A stretch of 64,000 nt of DNA from Ga0077530 sp035565975 (GTDB lineage: Bacteria; Pseudomonadota; Alphaproteobacteria; Rhizobiales; Hyphomicrobiaceae): the NCBI GenBank assembly GCA_035565975.1, contig DATMRT010000043.1:1-64000 (forward strand), written 5' to 3'. The notes under the pieces are model-generated. The model saw only the letters and a program-made list of their open reading frames with translations. It had not been told where the DNA came from and ran no database searches. This document shows positions 1 to 9,398 of this stretch, piece by piece. The position numbers and the translations under genes were made by a program. Positions within the stretch are counted from its first letter, which is position 1. Each line of letters begins with the position of its first letter.

Positions 1-2
1 CT

Positions 3-98
3 GCCGATGAATACATCCGCCGGATCGATCGGATGCTCATCATTACGAGCGTCGTGATCGTCGTGCTCGCGGCGGGTCTCTTCGCCCAGATGACCTGA
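3..98 (+). CDS. C-terminal end of an unidentified membrane-anchored protein (partial)
   Basis: Only the last 31 codons are inside the window; the frame is open from base 3 to a TGA at 96-98. The visible tail is a charged stretch (DEYIRRIDR) followed by one hydrophobic segment of about 19 residues and a short FAQMT end, which looks like a C-terminal membrane anchor. The family cannot be named from this piece. It is convergent with mutS, with about 6 bases between the two stop codons. Confidence 0.4.
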   Translation, partial: ADEYIRRIDRMLIITSVVIVVLAAGLFAQMT

Positions 99-104
99 GC
101 GCGT

Positions 105-2888
105 TCAGCGGTTCACCAACTGTCTGAGACGGTAAAGCGCCTCCAGTGCCTCCTTGGGGCTCATGTCATCCGGATTGAGGGCGGCTAGAGCCTCGGCGAG
201 CGGCCCCGCTCCTTGGGGCTGCGTTGCCGGCGATGTCGGCCGGGCGGCCGCGAAGAGCGGCAGATCGTCGAGTGCAGGCGCAGCGCCGTTCGAGCGGCGG
301 TCGGTCTTTTCGAGCAGCGCCAGCACCTCGCCCGCGCGGGCAATGACCGGACCCGGCAGACCCGCGAGCTTGGCGACCTGGATTCCATAGCTGCGATCGG
401 CGGCGCCCGCGCGCACCTTGTGCAGGAAGACGATCTCGTCGTTCCACTCCTTGACCTCGATGGTCGCGTTCGCGACTTCCGCAAGCCGGCCCGAGAGCGC
501 TGTCAGCTCGTGATAGTGCGTCGCGAAGAGGGCGCGGCAGTGACAGACGTCGTGCAGGTATTCGACGGTGGCCCAGGCAATGGAGAGGCCGTCGAAGGTC
601 GCGGTGCCGCGGCCGATCTCGTCGAGGATCACGAGGCTCCGCTCGCCGGCCTGATTGAGAATGGCGGCCGTCTCGATCATCTCGACCATGAAAGTCGAGC
701 GGCCCCGCGCGAGATCATCCGCTGCGCCGACGCGGGAGAACAGGCGATCGACAATGCCGATACGCGCCCGTCGCGCCGGCACGAACGAGCCCATCTGCGC
801 GAGCACGGTGATGAGCGCGTTCTGGCGCAGGAAGGTCGACTTGCCCGCCATGTTCGGTCCGGTGACGAGCCAAATGCGGCCGGTCGCGGAATCCTCGATG
901 CCGGCGCCGTCACCGCCGAGCACGCAGTCGTTCTCCACGAACGGTCCTGCCTTAGCCGCACGCAAAGCCTGCTCGACCACCGGGTGCCGACCGCCCTCGA
1001 TGGCGAGCGATGTGCTCTCGTCCAATTCGGGGCGGACGTAGCTCTCCTCCTCCGCAAGCTCCGCGAGGCTCGCCGCGACATCGATCTCGGCAAGCGCTTC
1101 AGCGAGCCTCGTGAGCGACCGCTCCTCGGCGGCGATCGCACGCGCGAGATCGTTGAAAACCTCCTGCTCGATGGCGAGCGCGCGCTCGGCGGCGCCGGCG
1201 ATACGGCCCTCGACCTCGACCAGCTCGACGGTCGTGAAACGGACGGCATTGGCCATGGTCTGGCGGTGCGTGAAGGTCGCAGAGAGGGGTTCCGCCAGCA
1301 TCGGCCGCGCGCCCTGGGCACCGACCTCGATAAAGAAGCCGAGAATATTGTTGTGGCGGACTTTGAGCGTCTTGATGCCGGTCTGCTCGACATACTTGGC
1401 CTCGAGCGAGGTCATGACGCGACGGCTGTCGTCGCGCAGTGCCTGCGCCTCGTCGAGATCGGCGCGGAAACCCGCGCGTACGAAGCCGCCATCGCGGCGC
1501 TGGTGTCCGGGCGTTTCCACGAGCGCGCGGTTCAGCAGATCGGCAAGCGCGTGCTCATCATGGCCGAGGCTCGCCGCCGCCTGGGCGAGATCCGAAGGGA
1601 GGCCCATGGCGCCAGCCGTGCGCGGCAGGATCTCGCCGCACGCCTTTGCTGCCGCCAGTGCATCGCGGACGGCCGCGAGGTCGCGCGGATCACCGCGGCC
1701 GAGGGACAGCCTCGACATGGCCCGCGCGAGGTCCGGAGCACCTTTCAAGGCCTCGCGTAAGGACTCGCGTGCCTGGGGCTCGGCGAGCAGGAAGGCGATG
1801 GCATCGAGGCGCGCACCGATCTTTCCGGCATCGCGGAGCGGGCTCGCGAGGCGGTTCGCCAGCTCGCGCGCGCCAGGGCCCGTCACCGTGCGGTCGATCG
1901 CCGAGAGCAGGCTGCCGTCGCGCTCGCCGCGCGTCGAGCGAAGAAGCTCCAAGCTATTGCGCGTCGCGGCATCGATGACGAGCGTCGTCGCCGGTCCCGC
2001 CCGCCGCGGCGGACGCAGCACGGGCCGCGCGCCGATCTGCGTGAGATCGACATACTTCAGGAGCGCACCGATCGCGGCGAGTTCCGTGCGCGAGAATGTG
2101 CCGAAGCCGTCGAGCTCGGCAACGCCGAGGCGCTCGCGCAATGTCCGCTCACCGCCCATGCTGTCGAAGAACGACGTCGCGAGCGGCGTCAGTGCGCTGC
2201 CAGTGTGATTGGCGCAGGCCGCAATGGTCTTGTCGTCCATGAGGCGGTCGGGCAGCAGGATCTCCCCGGGTGCCAGACGCACCAACTCTCCAGCCAGATC
2301 GGCCGCCGGCACGCTCGCGATCTCGAATTCGCCGGTCGAGATATCGAGCGAGGCCAGCGCATGGACGCTGTCCGAAGCCGATGGGGATGAGGGTGCGAAC
2401 AGCGCAGTCAGGTAGTTGCGTGCCCGCGCATCGAGGAGCGTGTCCTCCGTGAGTGTGCCCGGCGTGACGAGGCGCACGACGTCGCGCTTCACGACGGCCT
2501 TGGAGCCGCGCTTCCTGGCTTCTGCCGGATCCTCGAGCTGCTCGCAGACGGCGACGCGGAAGCCCTTGCGGATGAGGCGCTGGAGATACTCATCGGCGCG
2601 ATGCACGGGCACGCCGCACATGGGAATATCCTGGCCGAGGTGCTTACCGCGCTTCGTCAGCACGATGCCGAGCGCCTGCGACGCGACAACCGCATCGTCG
2701 AAGAACAACTCGTAGAAGTCGCCCATCCGGTACCAGAGGATACTGTCCGGATTGGCGGCCTTGATCTCCAGGAACTGCGCCATGGAGGGCGTGACGTCGC
2801 CGACCGGCACGCGTGCCTCCGCCGCGTTCGGCGGTGCGGCATCGTGTCCGTCGCTCTGGTCACCCCCGCCTTTTGCGCGCTTTGCCAT
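105..2888 (-). CDS. mutS: DNA mismatch repair protein MutS
   Basis: MutS recognises mismatches and small loops in newly replicated DNA and recruits MutL in an ATP-dependent way. The protein is about 927 residues, slightly longer than the usual 850-900 because of a charged N-terminal tail. The mismatch-binding Phe-X-Glu motif is at about residues 58-60 (GDFYELF), Walker A (GPNMAGKST) is near 674-682 and Walker B (VILDEIGRGT) near 750. The reading frame stays open far upstream to about 4736, but that part is antisense to maeB; the ATG at 2888 gives the correct MutS N terminus. It is transcribed divergently from maeB across about 195 bases that should hold both promoters. Confidence 0.97.
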   Translation of the reverse strand: MAKRAKGGGDQSDGHDAAPPNAAEARVPVGDVTPSMAQFLEIKAANPDSILWYRMGDFYELFFDDAVVASQALGIVLTKRGKHLGQDIPMCGVPVHRADEYLQRLIRKGFRVAVCEQLEDPAEARKRGSKAVVKRDVVRLVTPGTLTEDTLLDARARNYLTALFAPSSPSASDSVHALASLDISTGEFEIASVPAADLAGELVRLAPGEILLPDRLMDDKTIAACANHTGSALTPLATSFFDSMGGERTLRERLGVAELDGFGTFSRTELAAIGALLKYVDLTQIGARPVLRPPRRAGPATTLVIDAATRNSLELLRSTRGERDGSLLSAIDRTVTGPGARELANRLASPLRDAGKIGARLDAIAFLLAEPQARESLREALKGAPDLARAMSRLSLGRGDPRDLAAVRDALAAAKACGEILPRTAGAMGLPSDLAQAAASLGHDEHALADLLNRALVETPGHQRRDGGFVRAGFRADLDEAQALRDDSRRVMTSLEAKYVEQTGIKTLKVRHNNILGFFIEVGAQGARPMLAEPLSATFTHRQTMANAVRFTTVELVEVEGRIAGAAERALAIEQEVFNDLARAIAAEERSLTRLAEALAEIDVAASLAELAEEESYVRPELDESTSLAIEGGRHPVVEQALRAAKAGPFVENDCVLGGDGAGIEDSATGRIWLVTGPNMAGKSTFLRQNALITVLAQMGSFVPARRARIGIVDRLFSRVGAADDLARGRSTFMVEMIETAAILNQAGERSLVILDEIGRGTATFDGLSIAWATVEYLHDVCHCRALFATHYHELTALSGRLAEVANATIEVKEWNDEIVFLHKVRAGAADRSYGIQVAKLAGLPGPVIARAGEVLALLEKTDRRSNGAAPALDDLPLFAAARPTSPATQPQGAGPLAEALAALNPDDMSPKEALEALYRLRQLVNR

Positions 2889-3083
2889 CCAGATGCCGCC
2901 CCCGGCTGCTCCCATCCCGACCACATGGCGCATGGTGCACTGCGAGGCAAGTGGCGAGTTGTGCACAGGGCAGGCGGGGCTTATCGTCCAGGCTTGCATA
3001 AAGAAAGAATGGATTGCGTCGCGGGGTATGGCGGGCCACCGCCTCCGGATTGCCGCGCGGAGCACAAGACGGGGAACGCCCAC

Positions 3084-5354
3084 ATGGCCGCCGATACGCC
3101 CGCGATCAAATTCACTGCCGACGATGCGCTGCGCTTTCATTCGGAAGGCAAGCCCGGCAAGCTCGAGATCACGCCGACCAAGCCACTGACCACCCAGCGC
3201 GATCTTTCGCTCGCCTACTCCCCGGGCGTGGCCGTGCCGGTCCTCGCCATCGCCGAGGACAAGACCCGCGCCTATGACTACACGAACAAGGGCAATCTCG
3301 TGGCCGTGGTCTCGAACGGCACCGCCATTCTCGGGCTCGGCAATCTCGGGGCGCAGGCCTCGAAGCCCGTGATGGAAGGGAAAGGCGCGCTCTTCAAGCG
3401 CTTTGCCGACATCGACGCGATGGACCTGCTCGTCGATACCCAGGACGTCGATGCCTTCATCAACGCCGTGCGCTATCTCGGGCCGAGTTTCGGCGGCATC
3501 AATCTCGAGGATATCAAGGCGCCGGACTGCTTCGTCATCGAGGAGCGGCTCAAGGAGCTGCTCGACATTCCCGTCTTTCATGACGATCAGCACGGCACGG
3601 CGATCATCGCAGCCGCTGGCCTCATCAACGCGCTCGAGCTGACGGGCCGCAATATCTCGACCTTCAAGCTCGTCGTGAACGGTGCCGGCTCCGCCGGTAT
3701 CGCCTGTCTCGACCTGCTCGTGGCCATGGGCATGCCGCGCGAGAACATCCTGCTCTGCGACACGAAAGGCGTGATCTACCAGGGCCGCAAGGATGGCATG
3801 AACCAGTGGAAGTCCACTTATGCCGCGAAGACAAAAGCGCGAACGCTCGGCGATGCCCTGAAAGGCGCCGACGCACTTTTCGGGCTCTCGGCCAAGGGTG
3901 CCGTCACCCCCGACATAGTCAAGGGCATGGCGCCGCAGCCGATCATCTTCGCCATGGCCAATCCGGACCCGGAGATCACGCCGGAAGAGGTCCACGCCGT
4001 CCGTCCTGATGCCATCATCGCAACGGGGCGCTCGGACTATCCGAACCAGATCAATAACGTGCTCGGCTTTCCCTTCATCTTTCGCGGCGCTCTCGATGTG
4101 CGTGCGCGAGAGATCAATACCGAGATGAAGATCGCGGCGGCGCGTGCGCTCGCCGAGCTCGCGCGCGAGGAAGTGCCCGATCAGGTCGCCGCTGCACTCT
4201 ATGGCCGCCGGCCGACCTTCGGCCCGGAGTACATCATTCCAGCGCCGTTCGATCCGCGGCTCATCACGTCGGTGCCGCCTGCCGTCGCGCGGGCAGCGGT
4301 CGAGAGCGGCGTCGCGCGCACGACGCTCGCCGACGGCAGCGCCTACATTTCGCGCCTGCGGGGCAGGCTCGATCCCATGGCGGGCTGGCTCACGGCGACG
4401 CTCGAGAAAGCGCGCACCAACCCGAAGCGCATCATCTTCGCCGAGGGCGAGGAGCCAGCCGTCATCCGCGCTGCGAATGCCTACCTCAATCAAGGCTACG
4501 GAACGCCGGTTCTGGTTGGGACCTCGGACACGGTGAAGGCGAACTTCAAGGAACTCGGAGTCCGCCTGAAGGGCGAGTTCCAGCTCTTCGATACGCGCCG
4601 CTCGCCGTATACGGCGCAGTTCACCGACTACCTCTATGGGCGCCTGCAGCGGCACGGCTATCTGCGGCGCGACTGCGAGCGTCTCGTCCTCAACGAGCGC
4701 AATGTGTTCGCCGCGCTCATGGTCGTGCACGGGCACGCCGATGCCATGGTCTCCGGCGTCACGCGCAACTGGAGCAGCGTCTTCCAGGACGTGCAGCGCG
4801 TCATCGATCCCAAGCCCGGGCGGCGCGTGGTCGGTGTGTCGCTCGCACTCTGTCGCGGGCGCGCCGTGCTCGTCGCCGATACGAGCGTGACCGACATGCC
4901 AACGGGCGAGCAGGTGGCTTACATCGCAATCGAGGCCGCGCGCGCCGCACGCAGCTTCGGCATGGAGCCGCGCGTCGCCATGATTGCGTACTCAAATTTC
5001 GGCCAGCCGCGCGGCGAGCGCTCGGATCAGATGATCGAGGCCGTGCGCATTCTGGATCAGCGCGGCGTCGACTTCGAGTACGACGGCGAGATGTCGGCGG
5101 ACGTGGCGCTCAATCCCGATCTGCGCCGCCTCTATCCCTTCTGCCGGCTCACGGACACGGCGAACGTGCTCGTCATGCCGGCCTTCCACGCGGCGTCCAT
5201 CTCGACAAGGATGCTCAAAGAGCTGGGTGGCGCGACCGTGCTCGGCCCGATCCTGACGGGCCTTTCCTATCCCGTGCAGATCTGTCAGCTCGGCGCCATG
5301 GACAACGATATCCTGCCCGTGGCGGCCCTTGCAGCCTGTAACATCGGGGCGTGA
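3084..5354 (+). CDS. maeB: NADP-dependent malic enzyme with phosphotransacetylase-like C-terminal domain
   Basis: This enzyme oxidatively decarboxylates malate to pyruvate, making NADPH and linking the TCA cycle to pyruvate. The protein is 756 residues, the normal length for the large bacterial MaeB type. The malic-enzyme domain covers about residues 1-430, with YSPGV at 45-49, FHDDQHGTA, and a dinucleotide-binding GAGSAG near 200. A phosphotransacetylase-like domain begins near 445 (RIIFAEGEEP) and is usually regulatory rather than catalytic in this family. The ATG at 3084 is preceded by a GGGGAA ribosome-binding site; the frame is open upstream but overlaps mutS on the other strand. It stands alone as a transcription unit. 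Confidence 0.95.
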   Translation: MAADTPAIKFTADDALRFHSEGKPGKLEITPTKPLTTQRDLSLAYSPGVAVPVLAIAEDKTRAYDYTNKGNLVAVVSNGTAILGLGNLGAQASKPVMEGKGALFKRFADIDAMDLLVDTQDVDAFINAVRYLGPSFGGINLEDIKAPDCFVIEERLKELLDIPVFHDDQHGTAIIAAAGLINALELTGRNISTFKLVVNGAGSAGIACLDLLVAMGMPRENILLCDTKGVIYQGRKDGMNQWKSTYAAKTKARTLGDALKGADALFGLSAKGAVTPDIVKGMAPQPIIFAMANPDPEITPEEVHAVRPDAIIATGRSDYPNQINNVLGFPFIFRGALDVRAREINTEMKIAAARALAELAREEVPDQVAAALYGRRPTFGPEYIIPAPFDPRLITSVPPAVARAAVESGVARTTLADGSAYISRLRGRLDPMAGWLTATLEKARTNPKRIIFAEGEEPAVIRAANAYLNQGYGTPVLVGTSDTVKANFKELGVRLKGEFQLFDTRRSPYTAQFTDYLYGRLQRHGYLRRDCERLVLNERNVFAALMVVHGHADAMVSGVTRNWSSVFQDVQRVIDPKPGRRVVGVSLALCRGRAVLVADTSVTDMPTGEQVAYIAIEAARAARSFGMEPRVAMIAYSNFGQPRGERSDQMIEAVRILDQRGVDFEYDGEMSADVALNPDLRRLYPFCRLTDTANVLVMPAFHAASISTRMLKELGGATVLGPILTGLSYPVQICQLGAMDNDILPVAALAACNIGA

Positions 5355-5470
5355 TCGGCGCGGGTAAGGGTGCTGGCGGGAGCGGCAATCGCCAAGACGT
5401 GCGCGAGACGCTATAGGGGCGGGGTGCCACGGCGTGTTCGGGCAGCAGTAGATACTTATCGGAGGCAGGA

Positions 5471-7096
5471 ATGAAGGTGGACGGGCCTGAGCTCGAGAAA
5501 TGTGCGGCGAACTTCGTACCGCTCAGCCCGGTGAGCTTCCTGAAGCGAGCCGACGCCTTCTTCGGTGCGCGGACAGCCGTCGTGCATGGCGCGCGGCGCT
5601 TCACGTATCACGAGCTCTACGCGCGCTCGCGCCGTCTCGCGCATGCGCTGACCAAGGCCGGGATCGGTCGCGGCGACACGGTCGCGATCCTGGCGCCGAA
5701 CGTGCCGGCCATGCTCGAAGCGCACTATGCCGTGCCCATGATCGGGGCGGTGCTGAACCCGATCAATATTCGTCTCGACCCCGCGGCCATCGCCTTCTGC
5801 CTCGAGCATGGCGAAGCCAAGATCTTCCTCGCCGATCGCGAGTTCCACGCGACAATCGCGCCGGCGCTCGAGCTGATGGGTTCCAGGCGGCCGATCGTGA
5901 TCGACATTGCGGATGTCGAGACGGCCGGCGCACCGTCGTTCGGCGGCATCGAGTACGAGAGCTTCATCGCGGCGGGCGATCCGGCGTTCGCCTATCCCGG
6001 ACCCGAGGACGAGTGGGATGCGGTGTGCCTGCTCTATACCTCGGGGACGACAGGCAACCCGAAAGGCGTCGTGTTCTCGCATCGGGGCGCATACCTCGGC
6101 GCGCTCGCCAATGCGCTGACCTTCAAGCTCGATCACGAGAGCCGCTACCTCTGGACGCTGCCGATGTTCCACTGCTCCGGGTGGACGTACACCTGGGCGG
6201 TGACGGCGGCAGGCGGGACGCATGTCTGCCTGAGGCGCGTCGAGCCCCAGCGCATTTTCGAGCTCACCGTCGCCGAGCGTGTGACGCACATGTGCGGCGC
6301 GCCGATCGTCCTCAACATGTTGATCCACGCGCCGGACGCGGTGAAGAAGCCGCTGCCCGTGCGCACGAAAGTGGCCACGGGCGGCGCTGCACCGCCGGCC
6401 ATCGTGATCCAGCGCATGGAAGCCATGGGCTTCGACGTGCTGCACCTCTACGGCACGACCGAGAGCTACGGCCCGTCGACGTACTGCGCGCCCTATACCG
6501 AGTGGCAAGGCTTCTCGGAGGACGAGCGCTACCGCATCATGGCGCGCCAGGGTTTGCCGGTCGTGACAATCGAGGACATGATCGTCGCCAACCCCGACAC
6601 GCTCGAGCCGGTGCCGCGCGACGGCGAGACGATCGGCGAGATCATGCTGCGCGGGAACACGATCATGCGCGGCTATCTCAAGAACGAAGCCGCGACGGCC
6701 GAGGCTTTTGCCGGCGACTACTATCACTCGGGCGACCTCGCGGTGTGGCACGCCGACGGCTACATCGAGGTCAAGGACCGGTCGAAGGACATCATCATCT
6801 CGGGTGGCGAGAACATCTCGTCGCTGGAGGTGGAGGAAGTGCTCTTCCGCCATCCGAAGATCATGGAAGCCGCTGTGGTCGCGCGGCCCGATGAGAAATG
6901 GGGCGAGACACCCTGTGCTTTCGTCACGCTGAGGCCGGATGCCGGAAGCGTCACGACCGAAGAAATCATCGCCTACTGCCGCGAGAACATGGCGCACTAC
7001 AAGATTCCGAAAACCGTGGTGTTCGGACCGCTGCCCAAGACGTCCACGGGCAAGATCCAGAAGTTCGTGCTCCGCGATACGGCGGGGAAATTGTAG
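5471..7096 (+). CDS. Acyl-CoA synthetase (AMP-forming, ANL superfamily)
   Basis: This is an ATP-dependent acid:CoA ligase that makes an acyl-AMP and then the CoA thioester, acting in the cytoplasm. At 541 residues it has the full ANL layout: P-loop YTSGTTGNPKG near 189-199, a GTTESYG motif that binds adenylate, the YHSGDL hinge region, and the C-terminal catalytic Lys motif PKTSTGKIQK. It resembles medium/short-chain or aryl acyl-CoA ligases of the 3-methylmercaptopropionyl-CoA ligase or acyl-CoA synthetase AcsA-like kind; the substrate cannot be read from sequence. A strong GGAGG at 5461-5465 fixes the ATG at 5471. A hairpin follows downstream at 7146-7173. Confidence 0.9.
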   Translation: MKVDGPELEKCAANFVPLSPVSFLKRADAFFGARTAVVHGARRFTYHELYARSRRLAHALTKAGIGRGDTVAILAPNVPAMLEAHYAVPMIGAVLNPINIRLDPAAIAFCLEHGEAKIFLADREFHATIAPALELMGSRRPIVIDIADVETAGAPSFGGIEYESFIAAGDPAFAYPGPEDEWDAVCLLYTSGTTGNPKGVVFSHRGAYLGALANALTFKLDHESRYLWTLPMFHCSGWTYTWAVTAAGGTHVCLRRVEPQRIFELTVAERVTHMCGAPIVLNMLIHAPDAVKKPLPVRTKVATGGAAPPAIVIQRMEAMGFDVLHLYGTTESYGPSTYCAPYTEWQGFSEDERYRIMARQGLPVVTIEDMIVANPDTLEPVPRDGETIGEIMLRGNTIMRGYLKNEAATAEAFAGDYYHSGDLAVWHADGYIEVKDRSKDIIISGGENISSLEVEEVLFRHPKIMEAAVVARPDEKWGETPCAFVTLRPDAGSVTTEEIIAYCRENMAHYKIPKTVVFGPLPKTSTGKIQKFVLRDTAGKL

Positions 7097-7145
7097 GGCG
7101 GCGGCATACGCTGACGTTGGTGAGTGGCGGCACCCCTCGCCCTAA

Positions 7146-7173
7146 CCTTCTCCCCGTAAAGACGGAGAGAAGG
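7146..7173 (+). terminator. Hairpin downstream of the acyl-CoA synthetase
   Basis: Left arm 7146-7157 (CCTTCTCCCCGT) pairs with 7162-7173 (ACGGAGAGAAGG) at 11 of 12 positions around an AAAG loop. No U-run follows, so it may act as a 3'-end stabiliser or be one copy of a small intergenic repeat; a related hairpin is at 33302-33324 in the opposite orientation. Confidence 0.5.
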
Positions 7174-7199
7174 GACATGTCGCGGTTGCCGCGGCCGCA

Positions 7200-7280
7200 A
7201 ATTCATAAAAGGACGGGGGCTTCGGGGGTGTCCCCCGATTGGGGCGTGGGGCGAAAGCCCCGTTCGCGCGCGAGCGCGAA
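7200..7280 (-). repeat. Dispersed intergenic repeat, copy A
   Basis: This copy shares with 50335-50407 the run CATAAAA/AAAGACGGG, then GGGGTGTCCCC, then GCGTGGGGCGAAAGCCCC. Read on the minus strand it matches the end of copies at 33170-33273 and 50207-50308. It contains a perfect GGGGGTGTCCCCC palindrome and a GGGGC-GAAA-GCCCC hairpin. It fills the junction between two convergent genes (acyl-CoA synthetase and the penicillin-binding protein). Confidence 0.65.
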
Positions 7281-7282
7281 GT

Positions 7283-9313
7283 TCAGTTCGAGGTGAGCAG
7301 TGCTTCGAGACGCTGCTTGTCCAGAGCCGGAGCGTCCTTCTGCGTAGCGAACAGCGCCGGATCGATCGGGCCGAGCGGACGACGCGCGGCCGTCTGCATC
7401 GCGGGCGGTGTCGATGCGACCGGTGTTGCGGCGGGTGGCGCAGCCTCGTTTACGCCGACAATTGGCGCCGGCCCGAGACCACGGTGCGCGGCGACCATCA
7501 CGTCGCGCCAGATAAGGGCTGGCAGACCGCCGCCGCTGATGCCGCGCATGGGGCTGTTGTCGTCATTGCCGACCCATACGCCGGCCGTCAGATGACCTGT
7601 GAAACCGACGAACCACGCATCGCGATTGTCCTGCGTCGTCCCGGTTTTGCCGGCCGCAGTATGCCCCGGAAAGGCAGCGCGCCGTCCGGTACCGGCCACG
7701 AGGGCCGTATGCAGCATGCTGTTGATATTGGCGACGTGGACGGCTGGCGCGGCCATCGTGGGCGCCGAGTTGCCGCGCGCGTGCAGGACAATGCCGCGAT
7801 CCGTTCTCACGCGCCGGACGACGTGAGGCGAGATGCTCGTGCCGCCGTTGGCGAGGGTGCCATAGGCGCCGGTCAGCTCGAGAAGGGTAACCTCCGATGT
7901 TCCGAGTGCGAGCGAGGCGTCGGCGCGCAGCGTGCTCGTGATGCCGAGGCGGCGCGCCACGGCGACGACGCGCGCGCTGCCGATGTCCTGCTGAAGGGCG
8001 ACGGCCACCGTGTTCACCGAATGCGCGAGCGCCTGGCGGAGCGTCATGGTACCGGCATAGGTGCCGCTATCGTTCTTCGGGCTCCAGCCACCGATGGTGA
8101 TCGGGCGGTCGTGGACAACGGTGTCGGGAGTCTTGCCGGCTTCGAGCGCCGCCAAATAGAGGACAGGCTTGAAGGCCGAACCCGGCTGCCGCCGCGCGCG
8201 CACGGCACGATTGAACTGGCTGCGCGACCAGGCGCGGCCCCCGACCATGGCACGCACGCCACCCTCGTGATCGATCACGACGATCGCGCCTTCGGTCGTG
8301 TCGGATGCGGCATTGGCCGAGGCGAGGCGCCGCGCGAGCGCTGCCTGGGCTTGGCGCTGAAGATCGGCATCGATGGTCGTCTCGATCGTGATGGCGGACT
8401 GGCCATGACCGGCGAGGGGCGGCAAGCGATCAAAAATGTAGTCGACCGCGAATTCGAGACCGGTTTCCTCCCGCGGCGGGTCGATCGCGGCGTACGTGAC
8501 CTCTTGGTGGAGCGCCTCCTCGTAACCGGCCTCGGTGATGAAGCCTTCATCGCGCATGCTCGCGAGCACGATCACGGCGCGGGAAGCCGCAAGCTCGGGG
8601 CGGCTCGCCGGCGAGAGGCGGGAGGGTGCCTTCAGCAGGCCGGCGATGATGGCGGCCTCGGGCACGCTGAGGGCGCGGGCGGACTTGCCGAAGTAACGCT
8701 GCGCCGCCGCCTCGATACCGTAGACGCCGGCGCCGAAGTACACGCGGTTGAGATACAATTCGAGGATCCCCGGCTTGCCGAGGCGCAGCTCGAGCCAGAG
8801 CGCGAGGATGACCTCCTCGATCTTGCGTTCGACCGTGCGCTCAGAGGTCAGGAACAGGTTCTTGGCGAGCTGCTGCGTTAGCGTCGAGCCGCCCTGGGCG
8901 TAACGGGCGGCACGCAGGTTCGCGAGCATGGCGCGGGCGAGGCCACGGAAATCGAGCCCGATATGGGAGAAGAAGCGCCGGTCCTCGATGGCAACCACGG
9001 CGTGGACCACGTGCGGCGGCAGCTCGGCAAGCGGCACCGGTTTGCCGGCACTGCCGCGTTCGGCAAGGAGCGTACCGTCGCGCGCCAATATGCGAACGAT
9101 GGGGGCCTGTTCGCGCTGGCGAAGCGCTGAAGGATCGGGAAAGCGGATCGTGTAGCGCACCATGGCGGTGGCGAAGAGGATTGCGCCGAGCGAGCCAGCG
9201 AGCGTCCCGCCGCGGACGAGGAGGCGCAGGCGCCAGCCGCGCCGGCGCGGCCGCGCGGGGAGCACATCAGGTGCGCCCGGCGCTGCACTGCCGCGCTCTG
9301 GTTGCCCGTTCAT
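7283..9313 (-). CDS. Class A penicillin-binding protein (PBP1A-type peptidoglycan glycosyltransferase/transpeptidase)
   Basis: This bifunctional inner-membrane enzyme polymerises lipid II into glycan strands and cross-links the peptides. It has a short Arg-rich cytoplasmic tail, one membrane segment at about residues 33-52, and a family-51 glycosyltransferase domain with the catalytic Glu near 110 (EDRRFF) and GGSTLTQQLAKN at 141-152. The transpeptidase domain has Ser379-X-X-Lys (PGSAFKP), an SVN motif, and KTGT near 556. The start chosen is the ATG at 9313 (676 aa), which has AGGCGAG upstream; an in-frame ATG at 9358 lacks a ribosome-binding site. It follows cpoB in the same direction with 85 bases between, so it is probably co-transcribed with the pal-cpoB block. 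Confidence 0.93.
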   Translation of the reverse strand: MNGQPERGSAAPGAPDVLPARPRRRGWRLRLLVRGGTLAGSLGAILFATAMVRYTIRFPDPSALRQREQAPIVRILARDGTLLAERGSAGKPVPLAELPPHVVHAVVAIEDRRFFSHIGLDFRGLARAMLANLRAARYAQGGSTLTQQLAKNLFLTSERTVERKIEEVILALWLELRLGKPGILELYLNRVYFGAGVYGIEAAAQRYFGKSARALSVPEAAIIAGLLKAPSRLSPASRPELAASRAVIVLASMRDEGFITEAGYEEALHQEVTYAAIDPPREETGLEFAVDYIFDRLPPLAGHGQSAITIETTIDADLQRQAQAALARRLASANAASDTTEGAIVVIDHEGGVRAMVGGRAWSRSQFNRAVRARRQPGSAFKPVLYLAALEAGKTPDTVVHDRPITIGGWSPKNDSGTYAGTMTLRQALAHSVNTVAVALQQDIGSARVVAVARRLGITSTLRADASLALGTSEVTLLELTGAYGTLANGGTSISPHVVRRVRTDRGIVLHARGNSAPTMAAPAVHVANINSMLHTALVAGTGRRAAFPGHTAAGKTGTTQDNRDAWFVGFTGHLTAGVWVGNDDNSPMRGISGGGLPALIWRDVMVAAHRGLGPAPIVGVNEAAPPAATPVASTPPAMQTAARRPLGPIDPALFATQKDAPALDKQRLEALLTSN

Positions 9314-9398
9314 GGCTCGCCTGCCCGTGTCTGCCGCACGCAAAGGCGATTGAGCCACAACAAGGATAATGATTGGTTAGAAGGCGATCCCGAACGCG

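Noticed and set aside
2889..4736. Open frame continuing upstream of MutS on the minus strand
   Set aside because: It is wholly antisense to maeB, has no MutS-like or other conserved sequence, and the ATG at 2888 gives a normal MutS N terminus.
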